From: Duganella phyllosphaerae
GTDB taxonomy: Bacteria; Pseudomonadota; Gammaproteobacteria; Burkholderiales; Burkholderiaceae_D
Length of the DNA: 64,000 nt
Assembly: GCF_001758785.1 (NCBI RefSeq)
Contig: NZ_LROM01000092.1
Coordinates: forward strand, 24,708 to 88,707
Direction: 5' to 3'
Below the pieces are notes generated by a model. It had not been told where the DNA came from. It saw only the letters and a list, made by a program, of their open reading frames with translations, and ran no database searches. The translations under genes were made by a program, and so were the position numbers. Positions 63,031-64,000 of this stretch are shown piece by piece (the first letter of the stretch is position 1; every line of letters begins with the position of its first letter).

Positions 63031-64000
63031 ATGACAACTCCAGCCGCCACCCCGACTGCGCACGCCGACACCTTTGCGCGCGACCGCCTGCCGCCGCCCG
63101 CGCTGTGGCCCGAGCTGCGCTTCGACCTGCCCGAACTGGACTATCCGGCGCGCCTCAACTGTGCCGCCGCATTGCTGGACCATGCGGCCGGTGCCCGCCC
63201 GGCGCTGCGCAGCGAACACGAAACCTGGACCTACGACCAGTTGCGCGCCCAGGTCGACCGCATTGCCCACGTGCTGCACGGCCCGATGGGGCTGGTCACC
63301 GGCAACCGCGTGCTGCTGCGCGGGGCCAACACGCCGCTCTTGGCCGCCTGCGTGCTGGCCGTGATCAAGGCCGGGTGCATCGCGGTGCCCACCATGCCGC
63401 TGCTGCGCGCGCGCGAACTGGGCGCCATCGCCGGCAAGGCGCGGGTGGACGCCGTGCTGTGCGCGCAGTCGCTGCGCGCGGAGCTCGATGCGGTGGCGCT
63501 GCCCCTCGAAGCGCGCGCCCGCACCGTGTACTTCGGCGGCGCCAGCGCCGACAGCGCATCGCTCGAGGCGCTGATGGCGGCGCAGCCCGCGCAGTTTGCC
63601 GCCGCCGACACCGCGCGCGACGACATCTGCCTGATCGGCTTCACGTCCGGCACCACCGGCATCCCCAAGGGCACGATGCACTTCCACCGCGACGTGCTGG
63701 CCATCTGCGACTGCTTTCCGCGCTCGGTGCTCGGTTCGCGCGCCGACGACGTCTTCATCGGCACGCCGCCGCTGGCGTTTACCTTCGGCCTTGGCGGCCT
63801 GCTGCTGTTCCCGCTACGCGTGGGCGCCTGCGCGGTGCTGCTGGAAAAAGCCGCACCGGAGACACTGCTGGCTGCAATCGGCTCGCATCGCGCCACCGTG
63901 TGCTTCACCGCGCCCACGTTCTACCGCCACATGGCGGCGCTGGCGCATCGTTACGACCTGGGCACCTTGCGCCGCAGCGTCTCGGCCGGCGAGGCGCTGC
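63031..64000 (+). CDS. AMP-dependent acyl/aryl-CoA ligase, N-terminal part
   Basis: 323 full codons, open to the right edge, so the end is outside. ATG 63031 begins MTTPAATPTAHADTFARDRLP. The family is shown by DLPELDYPARLNCAAALLDHA, TWTYDQLRAQVDRIAHVL, GAVK-like AVIKAGCIAVPTMPLLRARELG, and the ATP P-loop IGFTSGTTGIPKGTMHFHRD, followed by GTPPLAFTFGLGGLLLFPLRVGACAVLLE and SAGEAL. The closest known types are 2-aminobenzoate- and benzoate-CoA ligases, which start aromatic acid breakdown; the exact acid cannot be told. It lies 127 bases after the response regulator, past the tandem repeat. Confidence 0.88.
   Translation, partial: MTTPAATPTAHADTFARDRLPPPALWPELRFDLPELDYPARLNCAAALLDHAAGARPALRSEHETWTYDQLRAQVDRIAHVLHGPMGLVTGNRVLLRGANTPLLAACVLAVIKAGCIAVPTMPLLRARELGAIAGKARVDAVLCAQSLRAELDAVALPLEARARTVYFGGASADSASLEALMAAQPAQFAAADTARDDICLIGFTSGTTGIPKGTMHFHRDVLAICDCFPRSVLGSRADDVFIGTPPLAFTFGLGGLLLFPLRVGACAVLLEKAAPETLLAAIGSHRATVCFTAPTFYRHMAALAHRYDLGTLRRSVSAGEAL

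Overview
The window is a 64 kb stretch of a high-GC betaproteobacterial chromosome. Protein sequences and gene order (aroA-cmk-rpsA-ihfB-lapA-lapB-hldA; exbB-exbD-lpxK-trm112-kdsB-adk; a DUF4148 protein; a cysM/comEA neighbourhood) fit the Burkholderiales, most likely Oxalobacteraceae (Massilia / Duganella / Telluria-like). Genus is an inference from general protein resemblance. I saw no tRNA, rRNA, CRISPR, prophage or insertion-sequence transposase.

Layout. 1-6.4 kb: core genes for aromatic amino acids (aroA), nucleotides (cmk), translation (rpsA), nucleoid structure (ihfB) and LPS assembly (lapA, lapB, hldA), then a ComEA-like helix-hairpin-helix protein. 6.4-13.2 kb: an accessory insert (MBL-fold hydrolase, polysaccharide deacetylase, HEAT-like protein, cyclic-nucleotide-domain/thioredoxin-reductase-like fusion) before cysM. 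13.2-19.2 kb: a small regulator, an AT-rich gap, and mltB with a tgpA-like/DUF58/MoxR operon. 19.2-30.5 kb: histone-deacetylase-like protein, two tandem S9 peptidases, an OPT transporter, a YlqF GTPase, a DODA-type dioxygenase and a TonB-dependent receptor. 31-36.5 kb: an efflux operon (DUF4148, NodT outer-membrane factor, MarR, FUSC, DUF1656, HlyD). 36.7-41.4 kb: acidic protein, sodB, divergent LacI/glk, xseA. 41.5-46.1 kb: a sulfotransferase-cysC-chemoreceptor cassette inside a repeat-rich noncoding zone. 46.1-52.4 kb: exbB-exbD-lpxK-trm112-kdsB-adk and an H+-pyrophosphatase. 52.4-64 kb: secreted protein, SDR dehydrogenase, gamma-glutamyltransferase, patatin, a 1665-residue hybrid sensor kinase with a response regulator, and the start of an acyl-CoA ligase.

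The most striking structure is noncoding. Four direct copies of a 93-bp element lie in 45.46-46.03 kb upstream of exbB, and a fifth copy in the same orientation lies at 41.54 kb beside xseA. Each carries a DnaA-box sequence (TTATCCACA, or TTATCAACA in the fourth copy) flanked by short inverted arms. The two upstream blocks keep fixed spacing to the box (43 nt, and a further 27-28 nt). The sulfotransferase-cysC-mcp cassette lies between copy five and the other four, so an older xseA-exbB intergenic array seems to have been split.

Other points of note: an in-frame 30-bp perfect palindrome inside lpxK, a cNMP/TrxR fusion without the CxxC pair, a glucokinase with altered phosphate-binding motifs, a 13-bp x4 tandem repeat across a stop codon, and several clear operator-like palindromes.
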